Notes: generated by a model not told the origin, from the sequence alone. A DNA stretch of 64,000 nt from Copromyces sp. CBS 386.78 (GCA_030685235.1 MU839084.1:604225-668224), one strand, 5' to 3'. Positions 36,636 to 48,939 are shown, counted from the first letter of the stretch. Made by a program: numbers and translations.

Positions 36636-37554
36636 ACTGCTAGGCGGTTTTTGAGGGGGTCGATGGTGGTCTAGTTCTAGGTGTTGGAGCTGGTTTGGTT
36701 CGGGTCCTCATCTTCTTGTCCTATACGTAGTTAGCTCTATCGATTAATGTCCTACTTGTATCATCAAAGCTCGTCTCCATTTCGACCCTTCGAGACTTTG
36801 TGGAATGTTGCATGGGTGTCCGTTGTCAGATCCCGTCTTTGTGGTGTTTGGTGAACCGTAGTGTAGAACTGGAGATGGAAATGCCAATGGGGTACACTGC
36901 GTAGTGGAGTGGGGCACACTGGAGAAGCCCCGCTTTACCCCTAGATTTGGAGTCGGGTCGTAGCTTTACCGATAAGCTGACTCTCCCCAGTGACATCACA
37001 GAAGCTCAGAAAGTCAACATGGGCCGATAAATCCGAAGATAACCTCCTGAGATGCCGGGAATGGGAGACTGAATTGGAGCGGGGCCGGGGACGCCAGTAG
37101 CAAGGGGGGAGGCAGGTCAGCTGGCCGGCGCCGCATGCATCGGGCACCGCCGCTGTCCACGCCGCCCCGGCAGCCAACGGCACCTGCCAAGGAAGACATC
37201 GAGGTGACAAAAGGATGGAGAGTCGGAGTCACTAGCGTACTGAAGCTGAATGAGGTGTTCATACATATCCCACACCTGATACCTTACATAGCTCTGTTTG
37301 TTGTTGTACCTCTTCTCCTCTCTTCCGCTCAGCGAGTATCAACAGTTGTCATCCATCTTCTCCGGAGTAAAGCACACACCGCGATTCTATGTACCACCAC
37401 CAAGATACCTTCCCGTGTTGTGTTGCAAAGCACGTAGCCGTCACACCGTCGTTCAGTTTCACAAAGAAAGCGACAGCATAATACTCTCTTCCCATAGTTC
37501 ATCCCAACTCCAGACTACCCGTCTCTAGCTTCACCCGTCACTTCACATCTCAAG
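36636..37554. other. Intergenic region upstream of ISN1
   Basis: About 0.9 kb carrying the secreted-protein 3' region and the ISN1 promoter and leader, pyrimidine-rich close to the start codon. I see no gene in it. Confidence 0.5.
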
Positions 37555-39293
37555 ATGACTACACGATACCGTGTTGAATGTGTGTTCTACCGCCTTGCCC
37601 ATCGCTGAGATCACTGGCAGCTAACCGCTCTCTCTTGTAGATGCCCTTAAAACCCACAGGCGGGATCAATTTATAGGTACAACTTGAATCCTTCCGCGAG
37701 TTTAATAATGTACCAACGGATTGAGCCACGGCATCACTTTCAGCTAGTTGCTGAATGTTCCTATCCCGCCCTCTGGCACAGTCTGCGAGCCAGCTTAACG
37801 GTGGCCGCCCCGTTCACATCAGCAACTGTAAAGTGCTTGTGTCGAGAAGAGACATGTGGAAATGATAAACTCTGGCTAACACTCTTTATCAGAATGGACC
37901 AAGGCGCTCCTAGCCGTACCATTCGTCCTCTACTCCCAGCCTCATGGTGTTTTCGAAGATCCGGATAGCAGCGTCAATACGCTTTCTCAGACGAGAGAAG
38001 AAGCTCACAGGCGATACAGTGAGATCTTCCGGGATCTCGAAGCCATGATCGATGACCATAGTAAGCAGAGCGGATATTCCCGGCCTCCTTCGGTTGACCC
38101 CTTTTGATCCAGTACCATTTAACATCTAATCAACAATCATCAGTTGCCCACCAAAACGACGCCGAAAACCTTTTCCCATCCAAGCTCAAGCTCTTGGTTC
38201 CCAGCGTTGGGCCCTTCTTCACGCGGTTACCGCTCGAAGCAGCCTTCAAGTTCCAGGACAACAAGCGGTACATCTCATCACGCCGCTTTGTGTCGCCGTC
38301 GTTCAACGACATCCGCTTGATCCTTAACTCGGCCCAGATAATGGCTGTGACGACTTACGGAACTCTTCAGCTCGCTACCTTCGATGGTGACGTGACGCTC
38401 TACGACGATGGCCAGAGCCTGGAACCTACCAGTCCTGTGATTCCCCGACTACTAGGTTAGTGCAGTGACTCCCACCTTTCATTTCCCTATCCTTGAACAG
38501 ACGTACTCACATTCATCCCCTTCCCCATCCAGACCTCCTCCGCAAAAACGTCAAAATCGGTATCGTCACCGCAGCAGGCTACACCAGCGCTGACCGCTAC
38601 TACGCGCGCCTGCACGGTCTCCTCGACGCCATGGCCAACAGCGCCGACCTGACCCCTTCGCAAAAGCAGTCTCTAGTCGTCATGGGCGGCGAAGCCAACT
38701 ACCTCTTCGAGTTCGACTCGTCCTCGCCTCACCTTCTGTCGCCCGTCCCACGTCAGCACTGGCTAACCCCCGAGATGGCCGCCTGGAACGAGCAGGACAT
38801 CACCCAACTCCTCGACGTAGCCGAGGCCGCGCTGCGAGACTGCATCAAGACGCTCAACCTGCCCGCCACGCTGATGCGCAAAGACCGCGCCGTGGGCATC
38901 ATCCCCACTTCACCCGAGATCCGCATCCCGCGCGAGAGCCTGGAGGAGACAGTTTTGCTTGTTCAGAAGATCCTCGAGCTTAGCACCGTGGGCCGGAGCA
39001 GGAGAGTGCCGTTCTGCGCCTTCAACGGTGGAAGAGATGTGTTTGTTGATATTGGCGACAAGAGCTGGGGTGTTACGGTTTGTCAAAGGTGGTTCTCGCA
39101 GAAGGAACCCTCGGGTCCTCATGGGATTATTAAGGGCGAGAATACCCTGCATGTGGGCGATCAGTTCTTGAGTGCGGGCGCGAACGATTTCAGGGCGAGA
39201 AGCGTGGGCACGACGGCGTGGATTGCGAGTCCCGCGGAGACGGTGGAGTTGCTGGATGAGTTGGCGGAGTTGATGGGGAAGAAGATGTCTTGA
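37555..39293 (+). CDS. isn1: IMP-specific 5'-nucleotidase Isn1
   Basis: Dephosphorylates IMP to inosine in purine turnover. Five exons, 37555-37579, 37641-37676, 37893-38060, 38144-38455 and 38533-39293, give 433 residues. The first two exons are tiny (25 and 36 nt); the reading frame MTTRYRVEYALKTHRRDQFIEWTKALLAVPF runs across three junctions. Seen: the HAD-type motif FDGDVTLYDDG with the likely nucleophile Asp157 and acid/base Asp159; KIGIVTAAGYTSADRYYARL; VMGGEANYLFEF; CAFNGGRDVFVDIGDKSWGV; and GENTLHVGDQFLSAGANDFRAR near the end, the third HAD motif. The length and motif order fit Isn1. Donor and acceptor pairs were chosen by frame and conservation; the first two introns deserve transcript support. 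Confidence 0.94.
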
Positions 39294-40902
39294 TTGAAGG
39301 GGGAAGTCGGTATCAAGGTTACAGCGGCGGCGGGAGGTTATGATGGGGTAATAATGGTAATGGGGTCCCATGGCGACTTGGGAGCGGCTATCGATGGAGC
39401 CATTTTTGTGAAGGAAGACTTCAACAAGACCAGCGACGGCATAAAAAAAAAATTTTTCTTTGGTTTTTATTTTTATTTTTATTTTTTTTGGGCACTGATG
39501 ACTACATGATTATGGGTATCCTTGGTTTCGGAGAACGATTTCTAGCAGAAACAAATAATACGATCGGTATAGCTAATCGCAGCTGTTGAATCTGACAAAC
39601 AGATACGGGCTAGTCTGCAGCGATTTTGAAGCCCTGACGAGTATATGAATAAGGCTTTTACGAGACGGCGGGTTTTGTGTGGAAGATACCTTACCGCCCG
39701 CCTATGGCACTTCACAGCGTCATCAGTAGCAGGTCTTCCTCGCCAAGTTCCTAAAAGTAAGTGTCACCAGTAGTTTTCGAGAAGGGGAAGACAGAAAGTA
39801 CCCAGTCATTTTAAAATAGTGAGTGATGTTGTATTCTTGACGACAGTCATGTCGATGATCGCGAATTCTTTACTCCGCCCCGGATGTACATGGCAAAAGA
39901 TTCGATGTTTTACCTTTGGCGATCCCCTCTTTTCTTCACACCATCTTGCCGTCAGCCGTCACCGACAGTCAGTCAATCAGTCTCGCTTACAGGCTCACCA
40001 GACAGGCAACGCTATCAGATTGTCGTCAACCACCTGGAGGCGACCCCTCGATGATGCCCCTCGAAAAAAGTGCGGACGGTCCGATCAGCTTACCAGCCTC
40101 TTTCCAACTCTTCCAATCGGCCCGAGCCGAGAGAAGGCGGATCCATTACAGTGTCGCAAAGAAGCTTCCATTGGACGTTCTCGGTTCCACCTCGATGTTT
40201 CTTTCTCTCTTCTGCTCCCCTTCTGCTTCTCCCGAGAGCTGTTCCTTTCCAGGAATTCGAGGATTTCTCCACATGCAGCGACGAGACATTTCGTTTCTGG
40301 GCTGTCCAAGTTCTGCTTCGCTTTCAATCTTTGATGATGGGATTGATCATTACTATTCAAGTTGCTATCTATGGATGGGCGCGGTATATGGCGGTTGCTT
40401 CCTCAGCGAGTAAAAAGTAAAGCCACCATACATACCATACTGCCAATGCTGCGTCGCTTCAGGTCCCAGAGGGGTACATATGCTGCTGGTATCAATCTTC
40501 CCATTTATGCTCCCCTATTACCATTCTATAATGCCACCCCCCGAATTGACAGAATCCTTCTTCTATATTGTGTAGCGTTTCAGTCTCCCTCGCATGGATG
40601 CCGAAAATAAGGGTTATTGCCAGTCTATCATTGTTCTTCTGTTCCTCATGTGCATCATGTTGCATATGTGTGTGATTCCAAGAATGAGATAGTAAAGAAT
40701 CAAATAAACTCGCTTCGTCAAACGACGTAGAGGGGGTATAATGATATGGGGAATTCCCGGTGTAAGCACCATAAACGCCGTGTAACCAAAAGACCCAAAA
40801 ACAAAAAACAGAAAACCACAGATATTACCAAACGGTACTGTGTGTAAATAGATACAGGAAGGAATGTTGCCAAGTGGCAGGCTGGTGGTTAAACGTCGGC
40901 CC
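39294..40902. other. Convergent intergenic region downstream of ISN1
   Basis: 1.6 kb between two genes that converge. It contains a T-rich tract with TTTTTA hexamers (39442-39488). A short plus-strand frame ending at 40420 finishes with a hydrophobic stretch and SKK; I could not build a convincing gene from it. Confidence 0.5.
39442..39488. repeat. T-rich tract with TTTTTA hexamers
   Basis: A run of A then T-rich DNA with several TTTTTA hexamer units, the same unit that dominates the right end of the window from about 63900. Confidence 0.7.
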
Positions 40903-42741
40903 TCAGAACTTGAACTCGCCAAAGGGAGCGCCAAAATTGTTGTTGCGCCTCAACTTGAGAGGGATATCCATTTCCGCTTCATCCCCGCTCTTAGAGCCGC
41001 TGCCGTTTTCTTTCCCTTTGCTTGAATCGCCAGACTGGTTCTCTGCCGCATTCGATGGCCCCGGCTCGCCGTCATCGACAACGGCATCCTTCAGAACAGA
41101 AGGAAGGGCTGCCATGGTGTCCTTGCTAACCTCTTCGAGCTTATCGGAAAGCCTACGGAAAAAGATCTCGTCATGGGCAGGCATGTTCCTAACCATCAGT
41201 GGACCTTTGAGAGGACGATCCTCCGCGGGCTCATAAGCCGCAGGAGGGTCTTCAGAAACCACCGACTCCTGTTCAGCCAGCGGGATGGTGCCTTCTTGCT
41301 CGCTTATTACTCCAAGCGCTTGGCTAATCATATGGTCGCCGTGCTGCAAGGTGGGCGTATTGCTACCACTGCTGTTGATGGTGCCAACTCCAGAAGACGT
41401 TGCGGTCGCAACGACAGAGAGAGAGTGGCTCGGGGTATGGCCAGCATGCATGGTGAGACGAACCGACGCTTCTGCCTTGAGGACTTGCTTGGTTTGCTCC
41501 TTTGCCGGGCTTTCTGACCTGGCTTCAGGCACGTCAGGTTCGGGCATGTGAGACGCCGGGGGTGGTGACGGAGTCTTGGTTGGAGACTTGAGCGCTTCCA
41601 CTGCGGAGCCGTCGGTGAATGTAGATTTTTGAACCGAGTTGGCCTTGATGGGAATTCCCTCGAGCTCTGGGTGGATTGCCTGGACATCGACGACAGGCGC
41701 GGGACTGGTAGGACGCAATTCGGGAGACTGGGCCATAGAGTCGGCTACTACGGGCCCCTGAGGACCGGGAATCGTGCTGACAGAAGCAGTCGGAAGAGGT
41801 TGTTCCGGTTGCTGAGCTTGCATATGTTGCGTGCTTCCTTGAGAAGACCGTGAGCTTCTCATGCTCTCGGGTGAAACCTCGCCCCAGCGGACGTTGCCGA
41901 TCATTCCATTATTAGAGACATGAGCAGCCGCCAGGACTGCAAGGTTCGCGTTGCTGGATTGTCCTCCCAGATGAGCGACCTGTTGCCGGAGTTGTTCAAT
42001 CTGCTGTAACAGTATAGCCTTTTCAGCTTCCCATTCTGCCCTTTCTTCCTCCATGAGGGCCCGCTCCTCCTTATACACTTCTTCAGCGCGCTCCCTGTTG
42101 GCTTCCAAGTACTTGCGCTCGGCTTCCCAGGCTTCTCTTATCCGGCCATTTTGTTGGACTAGGCGCCGGACCATATGTGCGTTTGAGGGTGCGTTCACAG
42201 CGTCCGCCGAAGCCGAGCGGGCCTGTCCGGCAGAGACAGAGCTGATAGCCGGCACCGAAACACCAGAAAAGGCATCGCCAAGGGAAGCACTCATGCCATC
42301 CATCGATGTCGTTAGTGGCGGGGAGAGAATCGAGAACTGGGCTTTTGTAGCCTGGCCTGTCTTGGATCTTCGCAGGTTAGGAGGGACGCTGGTAGATCGT
42401 TGTTGTGCGAACTGATGTTGGAGTCCTTGTTGGATGGGCGCTAGGTTGGGCGACATAAATTGTGACATGTGACCGGCGACAGGGCCACGGAAGTTGGGAG
42501 ATAGTGGTGAATAAACGTGGCGACCGGGGACAGAAAGGTTGGAAGGCGCCTGCAGAGTAGGATTGCTCGTCACTGAGGCAAGATCGAAGTAGCCGGCGGC
42601 ACCTCGGGGCAACGCCAGGGGAGAGATGAGCGAGGACGGGGAATCGCCCAGACTGGGAAGAGGAAAGCGCATGCTGGTGTCGATAGAACCCGAAGGCAGG
42701 AACGAGTCGGCGCCCATCCTGGTCATGGTAGAGGAAGACAT
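40903..42741 (-). CDS. Uncharacterised coiled-coil protein
   Basis: I do not recognise a characterised family. A single exon encodes 612 residues starting MSSSTMTRMGADSFLP. Seen: a Ser/Pro-rich N-terminal 185 residues; one strong coiled coil at about 189-258 (RIREAWEAERKYLEANRERAEEVYKEERALMEEERAEWEAEKAILLQQIEQLRQQ in short stretches); a long disordered acidic/Ser-Pro middle; and a compact C-terminal end EMDIPLKLRRNNNFGAPFGEFKF that looks more ordered and is likely the conserved part. A further conserved-looking helix precedes it (DEIFFRRLSDKLEEVSKDTMAALPSVL). There are no membrane segments or signal peptide. Likely a cytoplasmic scaffold; that is inference only. Confidence 0.85.
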   Translation of the reverse strand: MSSSTMTRMGADSFLPSGSIDTSMRFPLPSLGDSPSSLISPLALPRGAAGYFDLASVTSNPTLQAPSNLSVPGRHVYSPLSPNFRGPVAGHMSQFMSPNLAPIQQGLQHQFAQQRSTSVPPNLRRSKTGQATKAQFSILSPPLTTSMDGMSASLGDAFSGVSVPAISSVSAGQARSASADAVNAPSNAHMVRRLVQQNGRIREAWEAERKYLEANRERAEEVYKEERALMEEERAEWEAEKAILLQQIEQLRQQVAHLGGQSSNANLAVLAAAHVSNNGMIGNVRWGEVSPESMRSSRSSQGSTQHMQAQQPEQPLPTASVSTIPGPQGPVVADSMAQSPELRPTSPAPVVDVQAIHPELEGIPIKANSVQKSTFTDGSAVEALKSPTKTPSPPPASHMPEPDVPEARSESPAKEQTKQVLKAEASVRLTMHAGHTPSHSLSVVATATSSGVGTINSSGSNTPTLQHGDHMISQALGVISEQEGTIPLAEQESVVSEDPPAAYEPAEDRPLKGPLMVRNMPAHDEIFFRRLSDKLEEVSKDTMAALPSVLKDAVVDDGEPGPSNAAENQSGDSSKGKENGSGSKSGDEAEMDIPLKLRRNNNFGAPFGEFKF

Positions 42742-44877
42742 GGCGGAAGGAGATGAGCTGGGTTGTTGAAGGGGTTCGAGTGAGGAGAGAGAGCGAAGAA
42801 GACGGTTGCCAAGTAGGTATCACTGGCGCCCAAGGTCGGTATGGTTCGTGGTCTTAGTGGGTTGATGTCATCCGTCATGCCACACCAAGAAGTCCACCGT
42901 AGATTGTTCCGAACTGTTTTTCTTTATACCCCGGTCCTGGCCAATGTACGTACAGCTGTAAAGTTGATGGCCTAGCTGTAAAATGAAAACTTGACTCCGT
43001 ATGTCGTTGTAAGATAGGGGTTGTGACTGAAAGTTGCACGATGGGTGTGAGCTGTGGTATAGTGGATGGTCTTTGGCGGTGCTGCTTGCAGATAATGTTC
43101 GTAGAAATGTTGGTATGAAAGCCTGGCGGGCAAGTGACGACAAGATAACGGGGTCGTTGGAGGGTTTTGATGTTTTGCAGGTCCGAATGGTCTCGTAGCG
43201 GAAAGTCCGAGGGACTTTGGAGAGCGGATCCGATGTCACAAGTTCCACTTTGGTAGGCGCGGTGCTGCTGGGTTGCGGTGTAAGATGGCAGCGAGACGGT
43301 TGTTGTCGACGGGATGGCAGTCTGCGAGAACGCTTTGTCTTGGACACGTAGGTGGTACTGGCTCGTATGAAATTTCGACTGGAGATGGAGAAGGTGAGTC
43401 AGAGACAAAAGAAACGGGAGGCGATGAGACAGAAAGTGAGAGGGAGAAAGACCGAGACTTTGATGGAGAGGGCGAGGTGGTGGTGGTATATTGGTGCCAG
43501 CTGGACGGGCGGAAGCAATGAGCATCCCTTGGCACCTGAACTGTGAATCCACGGTGTACCTCTGCGTACTGTGCCCTGTGTTCGACTGCGAGTGCGCTAT
43601 GGGCGCGTAGCATTGTGGCAGCAGCCGTCGGGCTGGCAGGAGGAGACGAGACCGCCGACAGACGCTGGGCCCCTTCCTTTTCCACGCTTCCACTCACGTT
43701 CGCTGTGACGCAACCACGAACCCGCAAAATGGCGGGCACGGCGGGGCCCATAAGAAGCAGCCTGTCCAGCCAAACGGGGCGACCAATCAGAGTCTCTGTA
43801 ACTGGTTCAAGTGGGCCTCCAAGTGTGGCATCTGCGGCCCGCACTTTCCCCTTTTCAGTCGACCATGAGCTTGCTTTTGTACATTCCGCTACGACACCCT
43901 CCATTCGTCCTTCATCATTCCGTCGCCCGTGACGCCAGAGTGCTGCTTTCTGGGCCGTCGTGTCATTCAAAACGTTTCCTTCAGCCTGTACGTCTTTCCT
44001 TTGTCGATCGTGCCCGATAAAAATGGCTGGGACGGGACTTGGATGGCACACCATCATCGGTTGCTAGCAGACGGTACCTCGCACAAGGGCACAACCCAAA
44101 GGGGGATGGGCTTCCACATGTAAATGTTTGACCGTCGCCCTTTTTGGCACTTTTTGGCGTCACTTCCCCACGATTGGCAATCAAAAAGCCCATGATCCCT
44201 AGCCGGTTCCAGCTTTGGGGCCCGGTCGAAAAAAGTCGGAGATTGTGGGGTTGCTGACCGCTGCTGGTGCGAGCCTCAGCAAGGCCAGTGGATGGCGGCG
44301 GATGGGCAGTGGATGCGAGTCTCCTGGTCGACTTCTTTTTTTTTTTTTTTTCTGCATGTCATGTGCCCATGTGGCTCGAATTACTAGACTGGGGATGGGG
44401 CCTACTCCTGCCTCCTGTTCCGAATCTTTCCCGGCCCGCAGCATTCAAACAACCGAGCAGAAGGACGCTTCGACACTGGACGCCGGCGTGGACAGCGACA
44501 GATTGAAACACCGAAACAAAAACGGGGCCGTGCCTTTTTTTGGACGGGTTTGGTGATGAAGGGGTCCAAGTGGCTCCAGGGCATGGCATCGCCGATATTA
44601 AATTTGACATGTGTCGGCTGCATCTCCCTCCTGGTCCTATCGCGACAGGTAGGTACATGCTGCGGCAGTGGCAGAAAAGGTGTGTAAACATGTGTAGCAA
44701 TGTATTCTCCCATCACCAATTCTTCCAAAACCCGTACCTGCTTCATTCGCATGGAACTTGGCATGGGATTGCATGGATAAGCTGGCAATCAGTACGGTGG
44801 TTTCTAATAGGAACTGTGCCACATGCCCCTAACAGCCGCCCGCCCCCACCAAGTACATATATTTACCTTGGCAAAAA
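42742..44877. other. Gene-free region upstream of the coiled-coil gene
   Basis: 2.1 kb of normal composition. Overlapping minus-strand frames of 159-273 codons (42868-44057) look like translated leader and promoter sequence: low complexity in Ser/Pro and with no domain. A T16 run sits at 44336-44351. The sequence just before 44878 becomes AT-richer as it meets the palindromic element. Confidence 0.45.
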
Positions 44878-44882
44878 TAAAG

Positions 44883-45309
44883 TGATGCGGCATTACATGC
44901 CTGACACAACCATAGGTATTGACAGGCAATACCTACCGTCAACCCTTACATTAACGCGGGCTATTAACACGAGTCACACAACAGGCACCCAGTAATGCCC
45001 TACGTCAATAGCTATAAAGGGTTATGTCAATAACGCACCCATCTTAAATAGCTTCATAAATCAACATCATCATCATCGTTAACGCGCGACGCTGATCCCA
45101 TTCATCTGGCCGATTCCATCTACCATATTAATTCATAAAGCTATCTAAGATGGGTGCGTTATTAATACAACCCTTTATAGCTACTGACGTAGGGCATTAC
45201 TGGGTGCCTACTGTATGACTCGTATTAATAGCCCGCGTCAACGTAAGGGTTGACGGCAAGTACTACCTATCAATACCCATGGCTATATCAAGTATGTAAT
45301 GCCGCATTA
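44883..45309. mobile_element. Palindromic foldback/MITE-like element, 427 bp
   Basis: Two 179-bp arms (44883-45061 and 45131-45309) are inverted copies of each other around a 69-bp spacer that contains a short CAT repeat. The ends read TGATGCGGCATTAC and, on the other strand, TAATGCGGCATTAC. TAAAG stands immediately outside both ends (44878-44882 and 45310-45314), an apparent 5-bp target duplication. Nearly all differences between the arms are transitions (A/G or C/T), as expected from RIP. There is no open frame of note, so it is non-autonomous. I cannot assign a superfamily. Confidence 0.85.
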
Positions 45310-45369
45310 TAAAGAGCACGTAGCGAGGTGGTTTCTCATAGAGTATATTGCCGTATCTAGTCATCTTTA

Positions 45370-45490
45370 GGGTTTGGGGTTTTAGTCATTAGAAAAAACT
45401 TGGTTATTGAAAAAAATTTAGTCATTGAAAAAAACTTAGTCAGGAAAAAAATTTAGTTATTTTGAAATTTTAAAATTTTTAGTCAAAGTT
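45370..45490. repeat. Degenerate AT-rich tandem repeat, about 20-bp unit
   Basis: Four to five imperfect units of the form TTAGTCATTGAAAAAAA(C/T) follow each other, starting after a telomere-like TTTAGGGTTTGGGG. The array lies 60 bp to the right of the palindromic element and is much more AT-rich than its surroundings. Confidence 0.65.
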
Positions 45491-45750
45491 CAAAACTTTC
45501 ACTCTACTAATAACTGATAACAAAGGTAATAAATAATAGAAGGTATATCTAATTATAAGTTTTATTTCGTTATAGAGTCTGGCAAAATAAGTGTGGGCCT
45601 CTGTTAGCGCTGGCTGCAACTGAATAGAGCCGGCAAATCTGGGTCGGGGGGCATGTGGCACAGATTATATTACAAGCCACCGTAATCAGGGCCAGTAACC
45701 GAGGCCTCGGCACTGGTCTGCACTCGAGTCTCGACAGATGTCGGCGAGCC

Positions 45751-45770
45751 AACAACAACAACAACAACAA
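45751..45770. repeat. (AAC)n microsatellite
   Basis: About seven AAC triplets in non-coding DNA. Confidence 0.85.
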
Positions 45771-48700
45771 GTGAACAGTCATGTTTTGGCTGTCGGAGAG
45801 GACGGGAGAATTGACGGGCCAGTGGAAGCGGAGGTCGTCCCAAGGCTTCCGGGGCTCTGGTTCGGTGGTGGACAGCGGTCTCACGACATGGCCTGGCAGC
45901 CGGTCTGTACGCGGCCTTCAGCTTGCAGATGGGGGTGAATCTTGCCCGGTACACTCTCCTTGGTCCGTCACCTACATATCTCACTGCTGCACCGTCTCAA
46001 ATCATGTCTGTAGCACTCGCAGTCCAACGCCACGAGCAAGCAAGCAGCAAGTCATCCAAACGCAGTACAAAGCCACAGGTACACACAGCTCAGCGTCCGC
46101 CACCAGCTCCTGTCGACGTGCTTGCAAATCCATACTCGCTGCCACGGTTAACTCACCGCCTGGTGTTCGGTTCTTGGCCAATGCCCAACGAGCGAGTCTT
46201 GACTCATCAACGGCTCGATCGTGGCAGCATCCTCTTTTTTGACAAACGCGAGCTCCTGTCCTCACAAGCTGGAACTTGGAAAAACAAACAAAGAGGTCTG
46301 TGTGAGTTCAAACGCGCGAATCGAGTTTCGGCCTACTGTACCCGGTGTCCTGAGCGTTCTTCAGCAGACAGCATCCCAGTTCCGCCAGTCGCCAAAGTCT
46401 AGAACTAGGCCCCACGAATCCCGCTCACGGCTCAACCGCTCCCGTCGTCGTCTGAACTCATCCGGTGCCCGTTTACTGGCAAAATGGCGCTCAAGCCGCT
46501 TCTCCCCCTTTTGCCGAGTGTCAAACGCGGGGAACGGGCCGCGTGCCGAACGAGCAAAAAAAAAAATCCAGATAATCATCCCACGACCCATTGGCTTTCC
46601 TTACTCATTCTGGACGAGAATATGCCGAATGGCTGACCTGATTGGTGCATTTGACAAAGGCCCATTTATGGAACCAATGGAACTGTGTGTAACCCACGCC
46701 GCGCACATGGCGTGTCCCCTTAAGTTCTGTCCACTGTTCCGTCAGCCGTTACTTAAATCATCGCCGAAGGACAGCCCCGAAAGCCTCGCTCGCACGTTGG
46801 GAACGGGGAAGCCCCCAATTCCAGATGCCGCGTCGAAAGGAGCACATGATTGATTTCCCCAAACACCTTCCCCAGGAATGGCAATCCGTCTCTCCACTGC
46901 GACGGGACGTTGCGCTAAACACTATCGAGAAGGATCCTAGAAAAGGGCCTTTTTTCCGTGTCGCCATCCTGGAACCGAACCGTCTTTCCATGGACCTCGC
47001 TCCCCTCGTGTTTTCCCTTCCAGTGTGGGGACCCCGGATTTTTCAGTCGGCAGTGGGATAGAGTCAAGGTATTTTACAAATGAACAAAGTACCTTTGGAC
47101 TGATGTTGTGATCTTCCCAGACATTTTACGATACTGTCTTCATTCCATTCTCATCCGCTAGGTTCCCTTCGCTGGCCACATCCGATTCGGCACACATACA
47201 CCGCTGGCTTTCCCCCGACGTCAAACACCCCGAGAATCTGTCGCGTGGGGAGAATGATGGTCGGCCGGGGCTTGCGGGGAATCATCTCCGGTTCGCGCTA
47301 CCCCGAATTCACCTTGCCGTCTTCCCAGGGTTCGATGGTCATTCGAGGGTCCAGGACCCTGACAATCCCGACTGCCCCGAGGTCTCTTGGTGGCTTCCCT
47401 CAAAGTCCATCATGATTTTCATGGGGGTTGGGGTCCATCATCATGCGGTTCAACCCCCCCTTCCAGAGTGCAAAGGCGTCCACACTGGACGGCAGTAGCA
47501 AAACGCTCTTTGTCTGTTCAATATGCATTTCCTGCACGCTCAGCGGCCCGACGCCTACCTATCCCGCGCGGGTTGAGTATGGCAGTTTCCATTTCTGGAT
47601 GTCATAGGATGCAGTAAAAGTATCGCTTCTCATATCCCGTACAATACATCTCCCACGCCCACCGGTATGGGATGGGCAACTATGCATAAAGCTGAACCTC
47701 TGTGCCTCTCTTTGGGCGTTCGCCGGGTACGGAAACCACACACACACGCTCAAGTGGGCATATGTATGTGTCATTAGCCTTGCTTCTTGCTTGCGCACCC
47801 CTTTAGACCCGCCACTCAACTCCTCTGTATAAGCCGTAGGGACAAATTTCCCCGTTATAAACTAAAACAAAGAACTCCAATGTCGTGTGTACCCTTTGTC
47901 CAGGTACGGGTATCTCAGCGTTGCGTTGCCTTTGGGGTATCTTTGCCAGCCAGCCAGCCGTCCGCCCAAACCGAAAACCGTGTGCCATCCCTGTATTGCC
48001 AACTTGTGGAAAAGAAAAGGAAAAGGAAAGGGGAATAATCAGACAAGATAGAAAAAAGAAAATAAGAAAACCCCCTGTGACCCCAACAATGCCGGCATCC
48101 GTTCCCCGTATTAGCATGATTGCGTTTCCATTGGTGTGCCATTATATCTCGCTGCTGTGCCTGCAGCCCCCGCGAGCCCCCTAATCTTCTTTGAGGTTTG
48201 CTCAGTCGAATGTGACAGAAAACGTTTGTTATAGGCAGTTGGTCTAAGACATTGGCAGAAGCTTTCTCATGAAGGCGGTCATTGCTGGCGGTTGCTCGCT
48301 GGGTTGTCTGCAGTTGCCGCACACGGTTTGTGGTCTGTGTTGTGGACACTCAACGTTAGCCTATGTTCGTTGGTATAGATGTCTCACCAACACTTCAGAC
48401 TGATGAAAGCGAGATCCAGCGGCGACAGTGAGGAGTCAGAAAGAGCAGAGCAGACAACAAAAAGAGCCTTCCATACCTTTCCTCAAAGTCCATTATGGTT
48501 GGTTGGCACTTCTTCCGTCTCTCTTTGTAATCGGCGCAATGTTTAGAGGCGAGCCACCTGATGTGACCGCAGGAATATTCCCTCTATGCGGGATTCTACT
48601 GTCAGTGTATGCTCACATCATTGCAATACTCGGGGCATACCGGGATATCTCTTTTTACTTACTTGTGTGTAGTTGCACATCTTGTTACCTTAGTGACAGG

Positions 48701-48913
48701 AGTGAGGGTGAAGTGAACATCAACGTGGAGAGCGCTGGTTTCTTGCTGAAGTGAAGGATTTCAAAATCCCAGGAAGGGGTCCTGGCACAAGCCTTATAAT
48801 TAAAATAACAAACCCATGAGCAACTAGAGGGAGTGTGGCTTGCACCAGAGCAACAAGGGCGTGCGTGGTATGGTGAGGCAAAGGTAGAGGTAATCTTGAG
48901 TGAGCTAGGAGCT

Positions 48914-48939
48914 GGGGGGGGGAGGTTGGGGGGGGGGGG
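48914..48939 (+). repeat. G-rich tract with quadruplex potential
   Basis: Runs of nine and about twelve G separated by AGGTT give at least four G3 blocks on the plus strand, sufficient in principle for a G-quadruplex. It is isolated in non-coding DNA. Confidence 0.75.

Noticed and set aside
40070..40420. Plus-strand frame ending in a hydrophobic stretch and SKK, possibly a small ER membrane protein
   Set aside because: Only the last about 30 residues look membrane-like; no convincing upstream exon or family similarity.
42868..44057. Overlapping minus-strand open frames of 159-273 codons upstream of the coiled-coil gene
   Set aside because: Mutually overlapping in different frames, low complexity, no domain; better explained as promoter and leader.
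46221..46853. 210-codon frame in the gene-poor region
   Set aside because: Amino-acid composition looks random and no domain can be seen.
48428..48754. 108-codon frame with two hydrophobic segments
   Set aside because: No recognisable family, start context or neighbouring exon; consistent with chance.
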